Assembly: GCF_001006005.1 (NCBI RefSeq) | Contig: NZ_CP011254.1 | Coordinates: 1,116,001 to 1,180,000, forward strand | Reading direction: 5' to 3' | DNA length: 64,000 nt | Source: Serratia fonticola | Lineage (GTDB): Bacteria > Pseudomonadota > Gammaproteobacteria > Enterobacterales > Enterobacteriaceae | Shown: in pieces, positions 43,346-52,588 of the stretch | How positions within the stretch are numbered: position 1 is the stretch's first letter | Layout: every line of letters starts with the position of its first letter | Notes under the pieces: model-generated | The model's input: only the letters and a program-made list of their open reading frames with translations | Told to the model about the DNA's origin: nothing | The model's database searches: none | Made by a program: the position numbers and the translations under genes

Positions 43346-44530
43346 ATGAAAAATGCAAATGATATTGTCGTCGTCAGCGGCGTACGCACGGCGATCGGCA
43401 CCATGGGCGGTAGCTTTAAAGATACACACCAGCATGATTTGGGCGCTGCGGTGATCCGTGAGGCCGTGGCCCGTGCCGGGCTGCAACCTGCACAAATTGA
43501 TGAGGTGGTGGTAGGTAACGTCGGGCAAATCGCGGAGAGTGGCTTTATCGCCCGCATTTGCCAACTGCGCGCGGGCTTACCAAACGAAACAACATCCTAT
43601 TCGGTAAACCGCCAGTGTGGTTCGGGTCTGCAAGCGATTGTCGATTGCATGCTGGAACTGCAAACCGGTAACGCCGAGATCACCGTCGCCTGTGGGACAG
43701 AGAATATGACTCAACTGCCCCACTATATTCGCAAGGCTCGTTACGGTTATCGCCTTGGGCATGGAGAGCTGGAAGACGGCATCGTCTCTATTTTAACCTG
43801 GCCAGAAGGCCCTTATCACAACGGTATGACCGCCGAGTTCGTCGCGGAACGTTTTCACATCAGCCGTGAGGCAATGGACGAGTTTGCCTGGTGCAGTCAG
43901 CAAAAAGCCTTGGCAGCCATCAAAGAGGGGCATTTTACCTCGCAAATCCTGCCGCTGGAGGTCCGTGAAGGCAAGAACAGCCGCCTGTTTGCCACCGATG
44001 AGCACCCAAGGGATACGCCGAAAGAAAAGTATGCGCAGCTGAAACCGGCGTTTAAAAAAGACGGCACGGTCACGGCAGCAACGTCATCAGGTATTAATGA
44101 TGGAGCCGCCGCGCTGGTTGTCACCACCCGATCCAACGCTGAAAAACTGGGGCTACCAATCAGGATGGTGATCCGAGGCTGGGCAGTGGCAGGTTGCGAG
44201 GCAGAAATCATGGGCTTTGGCCCGGCTCCGGCAACTCGTAAACTGATGCAAAAGTTGAACATGTCGGTGCATGATATCGATCTTATTGAGCTAAATGAGG
44301 CCTTTGCCGCCCAATCATTGGCGGTGATTAACGATCTTGAGTTGGATCCGGCGAAAGTGAACGTCAACGGGGGAGCCATTGCGCTGGGGCACCCTGTTGG
44401 GGCCAGTGGTGCCATCATCGCCGTAAAACTGATGTATGAGATGGAGCGCCGTGGCGTCAATACCGGCTTAGCCACTATGTGTATCGGTGGAGGCCAAGGG
44501 ATCTCTATGCTGTTTGAGCGGGAAAGGTAG
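43346..44530 (+). CDS. Acetyl-CoA C-acyltransferase (thiolase)
   Basis: This 394-residue thiolase retains all catalytic groups: the nucleophile Cys in VNRQCGSGLQAIVDC, His in GGAIALGHPVGASGA and the second Cys in ATMCIGGGQG. It cleaves a 3-ketoacyl-CoA to acetyl-CoA and a shortened acyl-CoA. It closes the operon ligase-MFS-transferase-reductase-thiolase and is followed by a terminator. The chain length is consistent with a biosynthetic/degradative type II thiolase, so acetoacetyl-CoA is the default substrate. Confidence 0.92.
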   Translation: MKNANDIVVVSGVRTAIGTMGGSFKDTHQHDLGAAVIREAVARAGLQPAQIDEVVVGNVGQIAESGFIARICQLRAGLPNETTSYSVNRQCGSGLQAIVDCMLELQTGNAEITVACGTENMTQLPHYIRKARYGYRLGHGELEDGIVSILTWPEGPYHNGMTAEFVAERFHISREAMDEFAWCSQQKALAAIKEGHFTSQILPLEVREGKNSRLFATDEHPRDTPKEKYAQLKPAFKKDGTVTAATSSGINDGAAALVVTTRSNAEKLGLPIRMVIRGWAVAGCEAEIMGFGPAPATRKLMQKLNMSVHDIDLIELNEAFAAQSLAVINDLELDPAKVNVNGGAIALGHPVGASGAIIAVKLMYEMERRGVNTGLATMCIGGGQGISMLFERER

Positions 44531-44546
44531 TCTCTTATAGATATTT

Positions 44547-44573
44547 CCGGCCCTCTGCCCAAGAGAGGGTCGG
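44547..44573 (+). terminator. Terminator of the CoA pathway operon
   Basis: CCGGCCCTCT / AGAGGGTCGG stem with a small loop, 16 bp beyond the thiolase stop. It contains one G-T wobble. Confidence 0.6.
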
Positions 44574-44732
44574 ATGGCAAACATCGGCTTACACATTGAG
44601 TTGCCTGAATTGTTTTAAGTTTACTACGTAGCGCTGTTGATGGGTGAATAAGGTTACCGTGAAATTGGCAAGAAACATTCAATATTATATTTAACCCCCC
44701 TCACTATAATAGAGGTTTTATATCATAAAGGT

Positions 44733-45899
44733 ATGAGTATGCTGATCACCTTAGAGCTGGCGAATACCATTGTGAAACGAGCGATGAGTATTATCCATTA
44801 TAACGTTAATGTTATTGACCATCAGGGCGTAATTATCGCTTCGGGCGAAGCACATAGGATCGGTGAGCGGCATGAAGTGGCATTTGAGGTGATAAAGAGC
44901 CGCCAGCGGATGACGATAGAAAATGCTCAGCAGGCCGCCCGGTACAAAAATGTGCAACCCGGTATCAATCATCCGATTATCGTGGATGATCAGGTGGTTA
45001 TGGTGATAGGTATCAGTGGAAATCCCGCCGCGATTGCGCGTTACGCCGAGCTGGCCATCCTGGCGGCGGAGCTGTTGATCAAACAGTCTTTAGCTATCCG
45101 GGAAATGAACTGGCAATACCGTATCAGGGATCTGCTGCTAAAACAGTATCTGGAAGTGGGCGACACAGAGAAAGGAAAGGAAATACTTCACCAGTTGGTA
45201 CAGCAAGAGATCGACCTGTCTCAACCCCTGTTGCCGGTATTGATCAATATTGAAACCGGAGGGCATTTATTGGGACAAACCATCGATCACATCCTCAATA
45301 AACTCTCACATATTTTAAAATCCCAGCGGGTAATATTGCTCAGCAATGATGAGATCCTGTTAATTATCACCGCTATCGACCAAACCGATGCCACAGTTAA
45401 AGCTATTAACGCATTTATGGAAACTCAGCTGAGCCATTACACTATTGGCATTGGGATAGAGTCTGGCTCTGCCGGAATTTTCCGCCAATCGGTATTTATG
45501 ATCAAAGAGATGATAGAACATGCTCGTGAGTCGTTACCACTATCGCGAGTCATTAACGGCCAGCAGTTTGCCTTCAGCGGATTGTTGAATGAAGCCAGAA
45601 GCAGCTCATTCACCCTTTATTTCAAACAGAGAATCGATAAATTACTGATGCTAGGCACCGGTCAAATGCTGCTCAATACCTTGAGTACCTATATTGCGCA
45701 CAATGCCGAACTGGCAAACGCGGCGCGGGAACTTGGGGTGCATCGCAATACGCTCACCTACCGGCTTAATCAGATCAAAGAAGCGACCTCATTGGATCCG
45801 TTTAACTTCAAGGAGCTTAGCCAACTGATGATTTCACTTTACTATCATCAGGGGACGTTGCTGTCTAATGCGGCGGCTGGCACCAACGATCCCCAATGA
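44733..45899 (+). CDS. CdaR-family transcriptional regulator
   Basis: This 388-residue protein has the N-terminal diacid-recognition domain of CdaR (ANTIVKRAMSIIHYNVNVID, GVIIASGEAHRIGERHEVA, VQPGINHPIIVDDQVVMVIG), a GGDEF-like middle region and a C-terminal PucR-type HTH (NAARELGVHRNTLTYRLNQI). E. coli CdaR senses glucarate or glycerate. The neighbouring CoA pathway suggests this paralogue senses the imported organic acid. ATG 44733 is listed; ATG 44739 has better spacing from AAAGG. A TATAAT box is at 44705-44710. Confidence 0.88.
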   Translation: MSMLITLELANTIVKRAMSIIHYNVNVIDHQGVIIASGEAHRIGERHEVAFEVIKSRQRMTIENAQQAARYKNVQPGINHPIIVDDQVVMVIGISGNPAAIARYAELAILAAELLIKQSLAIREMNWQYRIRDLLLKQYLEVGDTEKGKEILHQLVQQEIDLSQPLLPVLINIETGGHLLGQTIDHILNKLSHILKSQRVILLSNDEILLIITAIDQTDATVKAINAFMETQLSHYTIGIGIESGSAGIFRQSVFMIKEMIEHARESLPLSRVINGQQFAFSGLLNEARSSSFTLYFKQRIDKLLMLGTGQMLLNTLSTYIAHNAELANAARELGVHRNTLTYRLNQIKEATSLDPFNFKELSQLMISLYYHQGTLLSNAAAGTNDPQ

Positions 45900-46132
45900 T
45901 GTGTCTAGAGAGGTTGCTACGGTCCAGACTCACCCTCTTTGTCAGAAAACATCATTATTCACCCGGATAATTGCACAGTAAAATTCATTGTATTCATCAA
46001 GTTAGGGAATGATATGATGATGACTGAATGACTAGCTGTTATCACCTGTACCATTCTGGCCGTCATCAGCCGGACGCGTTAATGCCAGCAGGACCGTAAT
46101 TGAATGGTTAAGAAACAAAGTAAGGATTAAAG

Positions 46133-46591
46133 ATGGAAATAAGCTGGAAGGCATTGAAGGGCAGCAGCCTCAGCGCGCAGCAGTTGCATGATATTCTGGC
46201 GCTGCGCATGGCGGTGTTTGTCGTAGAGCAGACGTGCCCGTTTCAGGATATTGATGGACAGGATCTGCTTAATAGCAGCCTTCACGTTGCCGGATACAGC
46301 GACGGTAAGCTTGTCGCCTACGCGAGAGTGCTGCATGTGGATGATTCTCCGGATGCGGCCAAAATCACGCGAGTGATTGTTGATGATTCCGTCAGGGGTC
46401 AGAAGTTGGGTGTCAGGCTGATGGAAAAAACGATGTCCTTAATCCACGGTTACGAACCGGGCAAGGCGATAAAGCTCTCAGCACAGTCTCACCTGGTCAA
46501 ATTCTATGAAGGATTCGGTTTCAAAACGTTATCCGGCGAATACCTTGAGGATGGCATACCCCATCAGGATATGGAGTATACGGAGGCGTAA
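46133..46591 (+). CDS. GNAT acetyltransferase, ElaA family
   Basis: This 152-residue protein has the ElaA pattern: LHDILALRMAVFVVEQTCPFQDIDGQDL and the acetyl-CoA loop VIVDDSVRGQKLGVRLME. The substrate is unknown. It is unrelated to the CoA pathway upstream, separated from the regulator by 233 bp, and is the last intact gene before the tldD'-2 fragment. A ribosome site AAAGTAAGG precedes the start. Confidence 0.88.
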   Translation: MEISWKALKGSSLSAQQLHDILALRMAVFVVEQTCPFQDIDGQDLLNSSLHVAGYSDGKLVAYARVLHVDDSPDAAKITRVIVDDSVRGQKLGVRLMEKTMSLIHGYEPGKAIKLSAQSHLVKFYEGFGFKTLSGEYLEDGIPHQDMEYTEA

Positions 46592-46622
46592 TCCAGGCTG
46601 GTCTTATCCGGTTTCACAAATT

Positions 46623-47196
46623 AGCTTTGGCCCCAACCCGCGAGGGTCAGGGCTTGATACATTAAACCGCGCTTATTACGCCGTGCCACCCACGGTGAGT
46701 GAATCCAGCTTCAGCGTAGGTTGGCCAACCCCTACAGGCAGGCTCTGCCCTTCTTTACCGCACACGCCTACGCCCTTATCCAGCGCCAGATCGTTGCCCA
46801 CCATCGAAATCTGCTGCATCGCCTCAATACCTGAACCGATCAACGTGGCGCCCTTCACCGGCTTGGTGACGCGGCCATTTTCGATCAGATAGGCTTCAGA
46901 GGTAGAGAAGACAAATTTCCCGGAGGTGATATCCACCTGACCACCGCCAAAGTTCGGCGCATACAGGCCATATTCTACGCTGGCGATAATATCTTCTGGC
47001 GTCGACTTGCCCGCCAGCATGTAGGTGTTGGTCATACGCGGCATTGGCAGGTGAGCATAAGACTCGCGGCGGCCATTACCGGTAGGCGCAACGCCCATCA
47101 GCCGTGCGTTGAGCTTATCTTGCATATAGCCTTTCAGAATGCCGTTCTCAATCAGCACGTTGTATTGACCAGGCACACCTTCGTCATCGATCGCCA
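46623..47196 (-). pseudogene. tldD 3' half fragment (tldD'-2), near-identical to the intact gene
   Basis: This 574-bp stretch matches 50226-50799 with only about five differences that I could spot. It encodes the last 175 or so residues of TldD, with the normal stop at 46678-46676, but lacks the HEAVGH metal site at residues 262-267. It cannot be a working protease. The open frame beyond runs into rih sequence at a GCCA microhomology. The near identity implies recent duplication or ongoing gene conversion with tldD. Confidence 0.92.
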
Positions 47197-47675
47197 ATAT
47201 CACCGGCGTACCTTTTGCCACTGGCTGCTCACCACCATTAATATCAAAATCACTCCGGAAGCCGCACATATCGTATTCAACGAGTTCTGGCCGTTAGGTT
47301 GAAATGGATCTAACGCATCAAACGCTGGCCACGCCCCCGCATCACCGCCATTGGCCGCGGGCAAATCAAGTTTGTGCTCGAACTGCCCGAGCTCTTCGAC
47401 AACATATATAAACAGGCGCAGGGGTTCACTTCTCCACAGATACACGATCCTTGTACGATCACCTATGTGATCAATCCTAACGTAATGACGGTGCGGAAGG
47501 TGCCGATTGATATTGAGCTGACTGGTGCTCTGATATTGGGGATGACGATCACGGACTTCCGCTTCCCGTCCCCTGCAGATTGCTATACTCGGGTGGCGCT
47601 GAAGCTTGATGAAACTGCCTTTTGGGATCTATTTGTGGATGCTTTGGAGGGGATTGGGGAAGTTGAGAAGTGGGG
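47193..47675 (+). pseudogene. Rih 3' fragment (rih'-2), internally deleted and diverged
   Basis: This copy begins at the GCCA junction, matches about 35 bp of rih near 26435-26475, then skips roughly 290 bp to 26767 and continues with many substitutions and indels to about 27210. Recognisable blocks include ATATCAAAATC, ACGATCC, GATATTGAGCTGAC and TTTTGGGATCT. Frame breaks (for example an early stop after GTTAGGTTGA) make it non-functional. Divergence from intact rih is far greater than that of the adjoining tldD'-2, so the two fragments had different histories. Confidence 0.88.
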
Positions 47676-48371
47676 GATGGCTGGAATTATCGGGGATATC
47701 GCTGGGCGTGATCCCCGATAATTCCATTGAATCGATGCCCCTCGACAGGTTGATGCAGGCCGATTTGGTACCAGTAAAACATTACCCAAGTGAATTTTAT
47801 TGTAGCCAAGTATAATTAAAACAAATATTTTATATAACCCGTAATATGAACGTCTTTTTGAATAGAAATTACGAGAGCTTATTGAACATTTCGTTGTATC
47901 TGGTAAGTCCTAGACACGAAGTAAGGTTCTACATGATCCGCTACGCTTGTAGGGGAAAAATTACGAGAACTAAACTGCAGGAATTACGTAATATTTGACT
48001 GAACGCTTGGGGTAATGATGGTTTTTTGCAACGGATAAAAGGTCAAAGTTAGAGCAGAGATGAAGGGAATTAAGCTCATGCCAAAAACACCCTAGGATAT
48101 GGAAGACAGCTGACTCTATAGAGATGAGAACTATAGATATGCTAAAGTAGTTGCACTGGCTCCAATCATATTGGACAGTGTGCCTAGTGCTAGAAGTGGG
48201 CTATGTAAAAACTCAAACTCACCTTATTTTTTGTCGTTTTAGTCACAGAAATGTTTGACGAACAACTGGTAAAGTTTGCATTGGTACTAATTATGTTAAA
48301 ATCTGTACAACTTGTAGGCACAGTGCTTTTATTAGACTATCATGCTATTTTCAAACGGCAATGGAGTAAAT
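47676..48371. other. AT-rich gap before the TIR gene
   Basis: About 700 bp without a supportable gene. A near-repeat AAATTACGAGAGCT (about 47868) and AAATTACGAGAACT (about 47960) occurs. The change to low GC begins here. The last 100 bp must contain the promoter of the TIR gene, but no unambiguous -35/-10 pair was found. Confidence 0.4.
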
Positions 48372-49283
48372 ATGTCAATATCAACTATTTCAAGTTCAAT
48401 TAGCAGATTACAAAAGGAAATTGCAGATATCCACCACAAAATAAGTTTGGAGACAAAAAAAGAATCTGACTGCAATAGTCGAATCGGACAAATTGAAAGA
48501 AGCATTACCAAAAGTACTAGCCTTAACACACTGAAAAGTAAGAGCGCTGAAGTTCAAAGAAAGCAAGGTGAAATAGCCAAGATACAAGTAAAAAAAGCGG
48601 ATTTGTATAAAACGCTATCAGGGAAAGAGGGACAGTTGTTAAAAGTCAAGCAAGATCTTCTTAAGGAGGAGGAAAAGGAGCGTAAAAAACAAACCATAGC
48701 CGACGAAAGAGAAAGAAAAAAACTTGCAGAGATAGAAAAAAAACAACAAAGAGAGCAAATTGACTACCAACGCAGGTTACGAACCGAAATAAGTCAGACA
48801 GCCAACATGGTTACTTCGGTGAACGCATTGGTAACCCCTCAGAATATTTCACATGGAAATACTGTGAAATATGACTTATTTATTTCTCACGCTTCAGAAG
48901 ATAAAGAAGAATTTGTTCGCCCACTAGCTGAAACACTAGAAAGCATTGGAGTTAAAGTATGGTATGACGAGTTCACTTTGAAAGTCGGAGATAGCCTAAG
49001 AAAAAGTATCGATCAAGGCTTAGTAAATTCCAAATTTGGAACAGTAATTCTATCATCCGCATTTTGTTCGAAGAACTGGCCGCAATATGAACTTGACTCG
49101 ATGGTTGCGAGGGAAATGAACGGTCATAAAATGATATTACCAGTCTGGCATAAAATCACAAAGAATGAAGTAATTAGTTTTAGCCCAGCACTTGCTGACA
49201 AGGTTGCGTTGAATACGTCTTTACAAAGCATCGAAGAGATAGCGGGGCAACTTGCAGAAGTAATATTGGGCACAGAAGTCTAA
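48372..49283 (+). CDS. Coiled-coil TIR-domain protein, probable defence effector
   Basis: This 303-residue protein has a long charged coiled-coil (about residues 8-145, with KEEEKERKKQTIADERERKK) and a C-terminal TIR domain (about 165-300). TIR box 1 is YDLFISHASEDKEEF (167-181), followed by VKVWYDEFTLKVGDSLRKSI and SSAFCSKNWPQYEL with E240 as the candidate catalytic glutamate of NAD-cleaving TIRs. It has no membrane segment. Bacterial TIRs of this kind deplete NAD or make cyclic-ADPR signals during phage infection. The start at 48372 follows GGAGTAAAT; a 10-residue extension is possible. Strong AT bias and position in an insertion hotspot suggest recent acquisition. Confidence 0.88.
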   Translation: MSISTISSSISRLQKEIADIHHKISLETKKESDCNSRIGQIERSITKSTSLNTLKSKSAEVQRKQGEIAKIQVKKADLYKTLSGKEGQLLKVKQDLLKEEEKERKKQTIADERERKKLAEIEKKQQREQIDYQRRLRTEISQTANMVTSVNALVTPQNISHGNTVKYDLFISHASEDKEEFVRPLAETLESIGVKVWYDEFTLKVGDSLRKSIDQGLVNSKFGTVILSSAFCSKNWPQYELDSMVAREMNGHKMILPVWHKITKNEVISFSPALADKVALNTSLQSIEEIAGQLAEVILGTEV

Positions 49284-49367
49284 CTAGGTGTGCTACAGAA
49301 GTTGTACTCGTTAGCACATCTATACTTTCATAGAGACGGTATTATGCTTTAAAGAATGAGGATGCAT

Positions 49368-49763
49368 ATGAGAGATATTCGACCTGAAGGTGATTTTATT
49401 GTAAATGGTGACTTTACAGTAAATGAGGGTTCTCAGAGTGAATATATTCCTTTCGAACAAATGAACGTAGAGCAACTGAATCACTCGCTTAAACTTCACC
49501 AAAAACTGGCCAAAGAGGAGCGTTCAAGAATTGACAAAATATCATTTCGCCTATTGGGTATCGCGTTATTTTTTGGCCTAGCACTGTCTTTATGGAGTTT
49601 TATAAATGATGGTGTCGATGGAGCCATGTTTCTAATTGGCTTGGTAGGCATTGGTATGCCCGTAATGCTCGCTTTAAAGAATGGTGAGCAACAGAGCGCA
49701 TTTGAAAAAAGGCAAATAAATACTATCAATTATCTTGCAACCTTAATACGTGAGAGAAAATAA
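49368..49763 (+). CDS. Two-span membrane protein of unknown function
   Basis: This 131-residue protein has an acidic beta-like start (DIRPEGDFIVNGDFTVNEGS), a helical stretch with FEQMNVEQLNHSLKLHQKL, two membrane helices (about 58-77 and 84-103) and a basic tail. Three in-frame ATGs occur; the third (49368) has GAGG six bases upstream. It follows the TIR gene by 84 bp on the same strand and shares the AT-rich composition. I do not recognise the family. A partner to the TIR protein, for example as membrane-disrupting effector or anchor, is inferred from neighbourhood. Confidence 0.65.
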   Translation: MRDIRPEGDFIVNGDFTVNEGSQSEYIPFEQMNVEQLNHSLKLHQKLAKEERSRIDKISFRLLGIALFFGLALSLWSFINDGVDGAMFLIGLVGIGMPVMLALKNGEQQSAFEKRQINTINYLATLIRERK

Positions 49764-49768
49764 ATAAA

Positions 49769-49830
49769 TATATCAACAGCAGAAAAAAGTCTAGTTCCTT
49801 CATCACTCTGCTTTTTATGCTGTTGATATA
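49769..49830 (+). terminator. Long imperfect hairpin after the two-span gene
   Basis: ATATCAACAGCAGAAAAA (49769-49786) pairs with TTTTTATGCTGTTGATAT (49812-49829) with one mismatch. It follows the stop by a few bases. It resembles a stem-loop terminator or a small inverted-repeat remnant. Confidence 0.5.
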
Positions 49831-50225
49831 ATATATTAAACTTCCTTCATAAATATACAGGCGTGCCGATTTTAGCGGAACTTTACTGCAGAATACTGTC
49901 ATATTGAGTAACGACGATTACATCAGCTAAAGTTGATGAATATATAAGCCGTCTCTCAGATACCTTTGATACACAGACCTCCCAAGAAGTGGGGGCATCA
50001 AGGCCAAAACTTGGCGACAATATTTGCTTTCGTCAACCGAACAACATGTGACCTTTGTAATCAAACAGATCGAGTTACGTGTTCTCTATCATTACCACGA
50101 TTTTCATCGCCATATACACTGGCATTAGAGAGACAACAGCAGAACTTTTCCGCCAACCAAAAGATCAAGGTGCTCACGGAGTCTGAGGTTATCCCTAAGC
50201 AAAATGGAGAACAGATTAAGAACTC
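49831..50225. other. AT-rich gap between the TIR island and tldD
   Basis: No convincing gene. A 97-codon plus-strand open frame (49966-50259) has no recognisable features and runs into tldD homology. tldD-linked sequence starts at 50226 with GCTTTGGCCCCAACCC, matching the duplicated fragments. Confidence 0.4.
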
Positions 50226-50277
50226 GCTTTGGCCCCAACCCGCGAGGGTCAGGGCTTGATACATAAAACCGCGCTTA

Positions 50278-51723
50278 TTACGCCGTGCCACCCACGGTGA
50301 GTGAATCCAGCTTCAGCGTAGGTTGGCCAACCCCTACAGGCAGGCTCTGCCCTTCTTTACCGCACACGCCTACGCCCTTATCCAGCGCCAGATCGTTGCC
50401 CACCATCGAAATCTGCTGCATCGCCTCAATACCTGAACCGATCAACGTGGCGCCCTTCACCGGCTTGGTGACGCGGCCATTTTCGATCAGATAGGCTTCA
50501 GAGGTAGAGAAGACAAATTTCCCGGAGGTGATATCCACCTGACCACCACCAAAGTTCGGCGCATACAGGCCATATTCTACGCTGGCGATAATATCTTCTG
50601 GCGTCGACTTGCCCGCCAGCATGTAGGTGTTGGTCATACGCGGCATTGGCAGGTGAGCATAAGACTCGCGGCGGCCATTACCGGTAGGCGCAACGCCCAT
50701 CAACCGTGCGTTGAGCTTATCTTGCATATAGCCTTTCAGGATGCCGTTCTCAATCAGCACGTTGTATTGGCCAGGCACACCTTCGTCATCGATCGCCAGT
50801 GAACCACGGCGGCCTTGCAAGGTGCCATCATCCACCACGGTGCACAGCTCAGAAGCTACTAACTGCCCCATCTGGCCACTGAATACTGAAGTGCCACGGC
50901 GGTTGAAGTCGCCTTCCAGCCCGTGACCGACCGCTTCATGCAGCAGCACCCCAGGCCAGCCCGCGCCTAGTACCACAGGCATAGTGCCCGCAGGAGCCGC
51001 CACGGCAGATAGGTTGACCAGCGCCATACGCACCGCTTCTTTGGCAAAAGCATCGGCACGTACTTCACCATCCACCACTTCCAGGAAGTAGTCATAGCCA
51101 AAACGGCCACCACCACCGCTGGCTCCGCGCTCACGCTTGCCGTCTTCTTCCACCAGCACGCTGACGGAGAAGCGCACCAGCGGGCGAACGTCTGCCGCCA
51201 GAGTGCCATCCGTTGCCGCAACCAATATCCGCTCATACACGCCGGTGATGCTTGCCGTTACTTCCTGCACGCGCTTGTCTTCAGCACGCGCGACCTTGTC
51301 TACCCGGTGCAACAGCGCGATCTTCTCTTCCCGCGGCAGGCTTTGCAGCGGATCGAGCAAAGGATACAGCGCCTGATAGCCGATCTCGCCCAGCGTATGG
51401 ACTTTGCCATTGCCGCTGTCACGCACAATGCTGCGAGCAGCCTGTGCACTTTGGTTCAGGGCGTTCAGGGTGATTTGGTCCGCATAGGCAAAGCCGGTCT
51501 TTTCACCGCTGACCGCGCGCACGCCAACGCCCTGGTCGATATTGTACGAGCCATCTTTAATGATGCCGTCCTCAATCACCCAGGCTTCGTGGTAGCTGGA
51601 CTGAAAATAGAGGTCGGCGTAATCGAGGCGGCGTTCGGCCAGTTGACCCAATACGGAGAACAGGTCTTGATGACTCAGCTTATTCACAGCGAGTAACTGC
51701 TCACTGACAAACGACAGGCTCAT
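50278..51723 (-). CDS. tldD: TldD metalloprotease subunit
   Basis: This 481-residue protein equals E. coli TldD in length and matches it throughout. The zinc site is HEAVGH (H262, E263, H267), in [15 protein letters not shown]. The C-terminal end [21 protein letters not shown] is copied in two fragments elsewhere in the window. With PmbA it forms the heterodimeric protease that degrades unfolded peptides and processes microcin precursors. The ATG at 51723 agrees with E. coli; the 14-codon upstream extension is ignored. It lies 7 bp after the nitrilase-family gene. Confidence 0.96.
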   Translation of the reverse strand: MSLSFVSEQLLAVNKLSHQDLFSVLGQLAERRLDYADLYFQSSYHEAWVIEDGIIKDGSYNIDQGVGVRAVSGEKTGFAYADQITLNALNQSAQAARSIVRDSGNGKVHTLGEIGYQALYPLLDPLQSLPREEKIALLHRVDKVARAEDKRVQEVTASITGVYERILVAATDGTLAADVRPLVRFSVSVLVEEDGKRERGASGGGGRFGYDYFLEVVDGEVRADAFAKEAVRMALVNLSAVAAPAGTMPVVLGAGWPGVLLHEAVGHGLEGDFNRRGTSVFSGQMGQLVASELCTVVDDGTLQGRRGSLAIDDEGVPGQYNVLIENGILKGYMQDKLNARLMGVAPTGNGRRESYAHLPMPRMTNTYMLAGKSTPEDIIASVEYGLYAPNFGGGQVDITSGKFVFSTSEAYLIENGRVTKPVKGATLIGSGIEAMQQISMVGNDLALDKGVGVCGKEGQSLPVGVGQPTLKLDSLTVGGTA

Positions 51724-51730
51724 AATTTTT

Positions 51731-52588
51731 TCACTCTTTATTGGAGGAGTTTTCAACCGGCGCAATCAGCGTCGGCTGGAATCGGTTGTGCTGCATCACC
51801 GGCATCTGTTTGCGGATGGTATGCAACTTGCCGGTATCCACGCGCACTTTCAGCGCGGAGACCGCGTCGGGGTTTTCTGCCAGCACATTGCCCCAGCTGT
51901 CTACCACCATGGAATGTCCCCAGGTGCGGCGGGTGGCCCCGTGACGGCCTACCTGCGCAGGAGCCAGGATCACACACTGGTTCTCGATAGCGCGGGCACG
52001 CAGCAAAATCTCCCAGTGTGCCTCACCGGTCACGCGGGTAAATGCGGCGGGCACCGAGATCAGTTCCGCACCTTGCGCGCGCAGCGCCTGATACAGGCCA
52101 GGGAAGCGCAGGTCGTAGCATATCGTCATGCCCAAGCGGCCAACCGGCGTATCAACCACCGTTAATTGCTGGCCATGCTGATAGGTATCCGACTCGCGGT
52201 AATGGGCATGGATATCATTGATATCCACGTCGAACATGTGCAGTTTGTCGTAACGGCCACGGATTTCGCCCTGATCGTCAAACAGCAGGCTGCTGGTGGT
52301 GATGCGTGTCGGATCTTCGCGGCTGATCAATGGCATAGAGCCAACCAGCAACCATACTCCATAACGGCGAGCCATATCACGCACCGCCTGCTGCAGCGGC
52401 CCGTGACCTTCCGTTTCCGCATGTTCACGGTAGGCGGCCGAGTTGGCAAACAGTAAGGCGTTCTCCGGAGTCATCACCAGTTTTATCCCGGGATTGAGCT
52501 GCTTGATCTGCTGCTCAATCTGGGCCAGGTTGTCCCGTATCTGCTCACCGCTACACAACTGTAATAACGCAACGTTAGCATTTTTCAT
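51731..52588 (-). CDS. Nitrilase-family amidase (deaminated glutathione amidase-like)
   Basis: This 285-residue carbon-nitrogen hydrolase has the catalytic triad E42 (MTPENALLF), K115 ([10 protein letters not shown]) and C157 ([14 protein letters not shown]). The Nit1/Nit2 group repairs deaminated glutathione. Its start overlaps the yhdP stop by 4 bp (ATGA), so it is in the rng-yhdP-nit-tldD string. The E. coli equivalent is a truncated or absent gene at this position, so I assign no symbol. Confidence 0.9.
   Translation of the reverse strand: MKNANVALLQLCSGEQIRDNLAQIEQQIKQLNPGIKLVMTPENALLFANSAAYREHAETEGHGPLQQAVRDMARRYGVWLLVGSMPLISREDPTRITTSSLLFDDQGEIRGRYDKLHMFDVDINDIHAHYRESDTYQHGQQLTVVDTPVGRLGMTICYDLRFPGLYQALRAQGAELISVPAAFTRVTGEAHWEILLRARAIENQCVILAPAQVGRHGATRRTWGHSMVVDSWGNVLAENPDAVSALKVRVDTGKLHTIRKQMPVMQHNRFQPTLIAPVENSSNKE

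Noticed and set aside
46676..47269. 197-codon open frame read as a second tldD
   Set aside because: It lacks the HEAVGH metal site and all N-terminal residues, and its upstream end is rih sequence, so it is a fragment.
47374..47721. 115-codon open frame resembling nucleoside hydrolase
   Set aside because: Only a decayed 3' part of the enzyme with internal deletion, no DCDPGHDD motif.
27217..50225. Integrative element with integrase, tRNA target or insertion sequences
   Set aside because: No integrase, transposase or tRNA was found on either strand despite the island-like content.
49966..50259. 97-codon open frame between the TIR island and tldD
   Set aside because: No domain, no ribosome site, and it runs into duplicated tldD downstream sequence.
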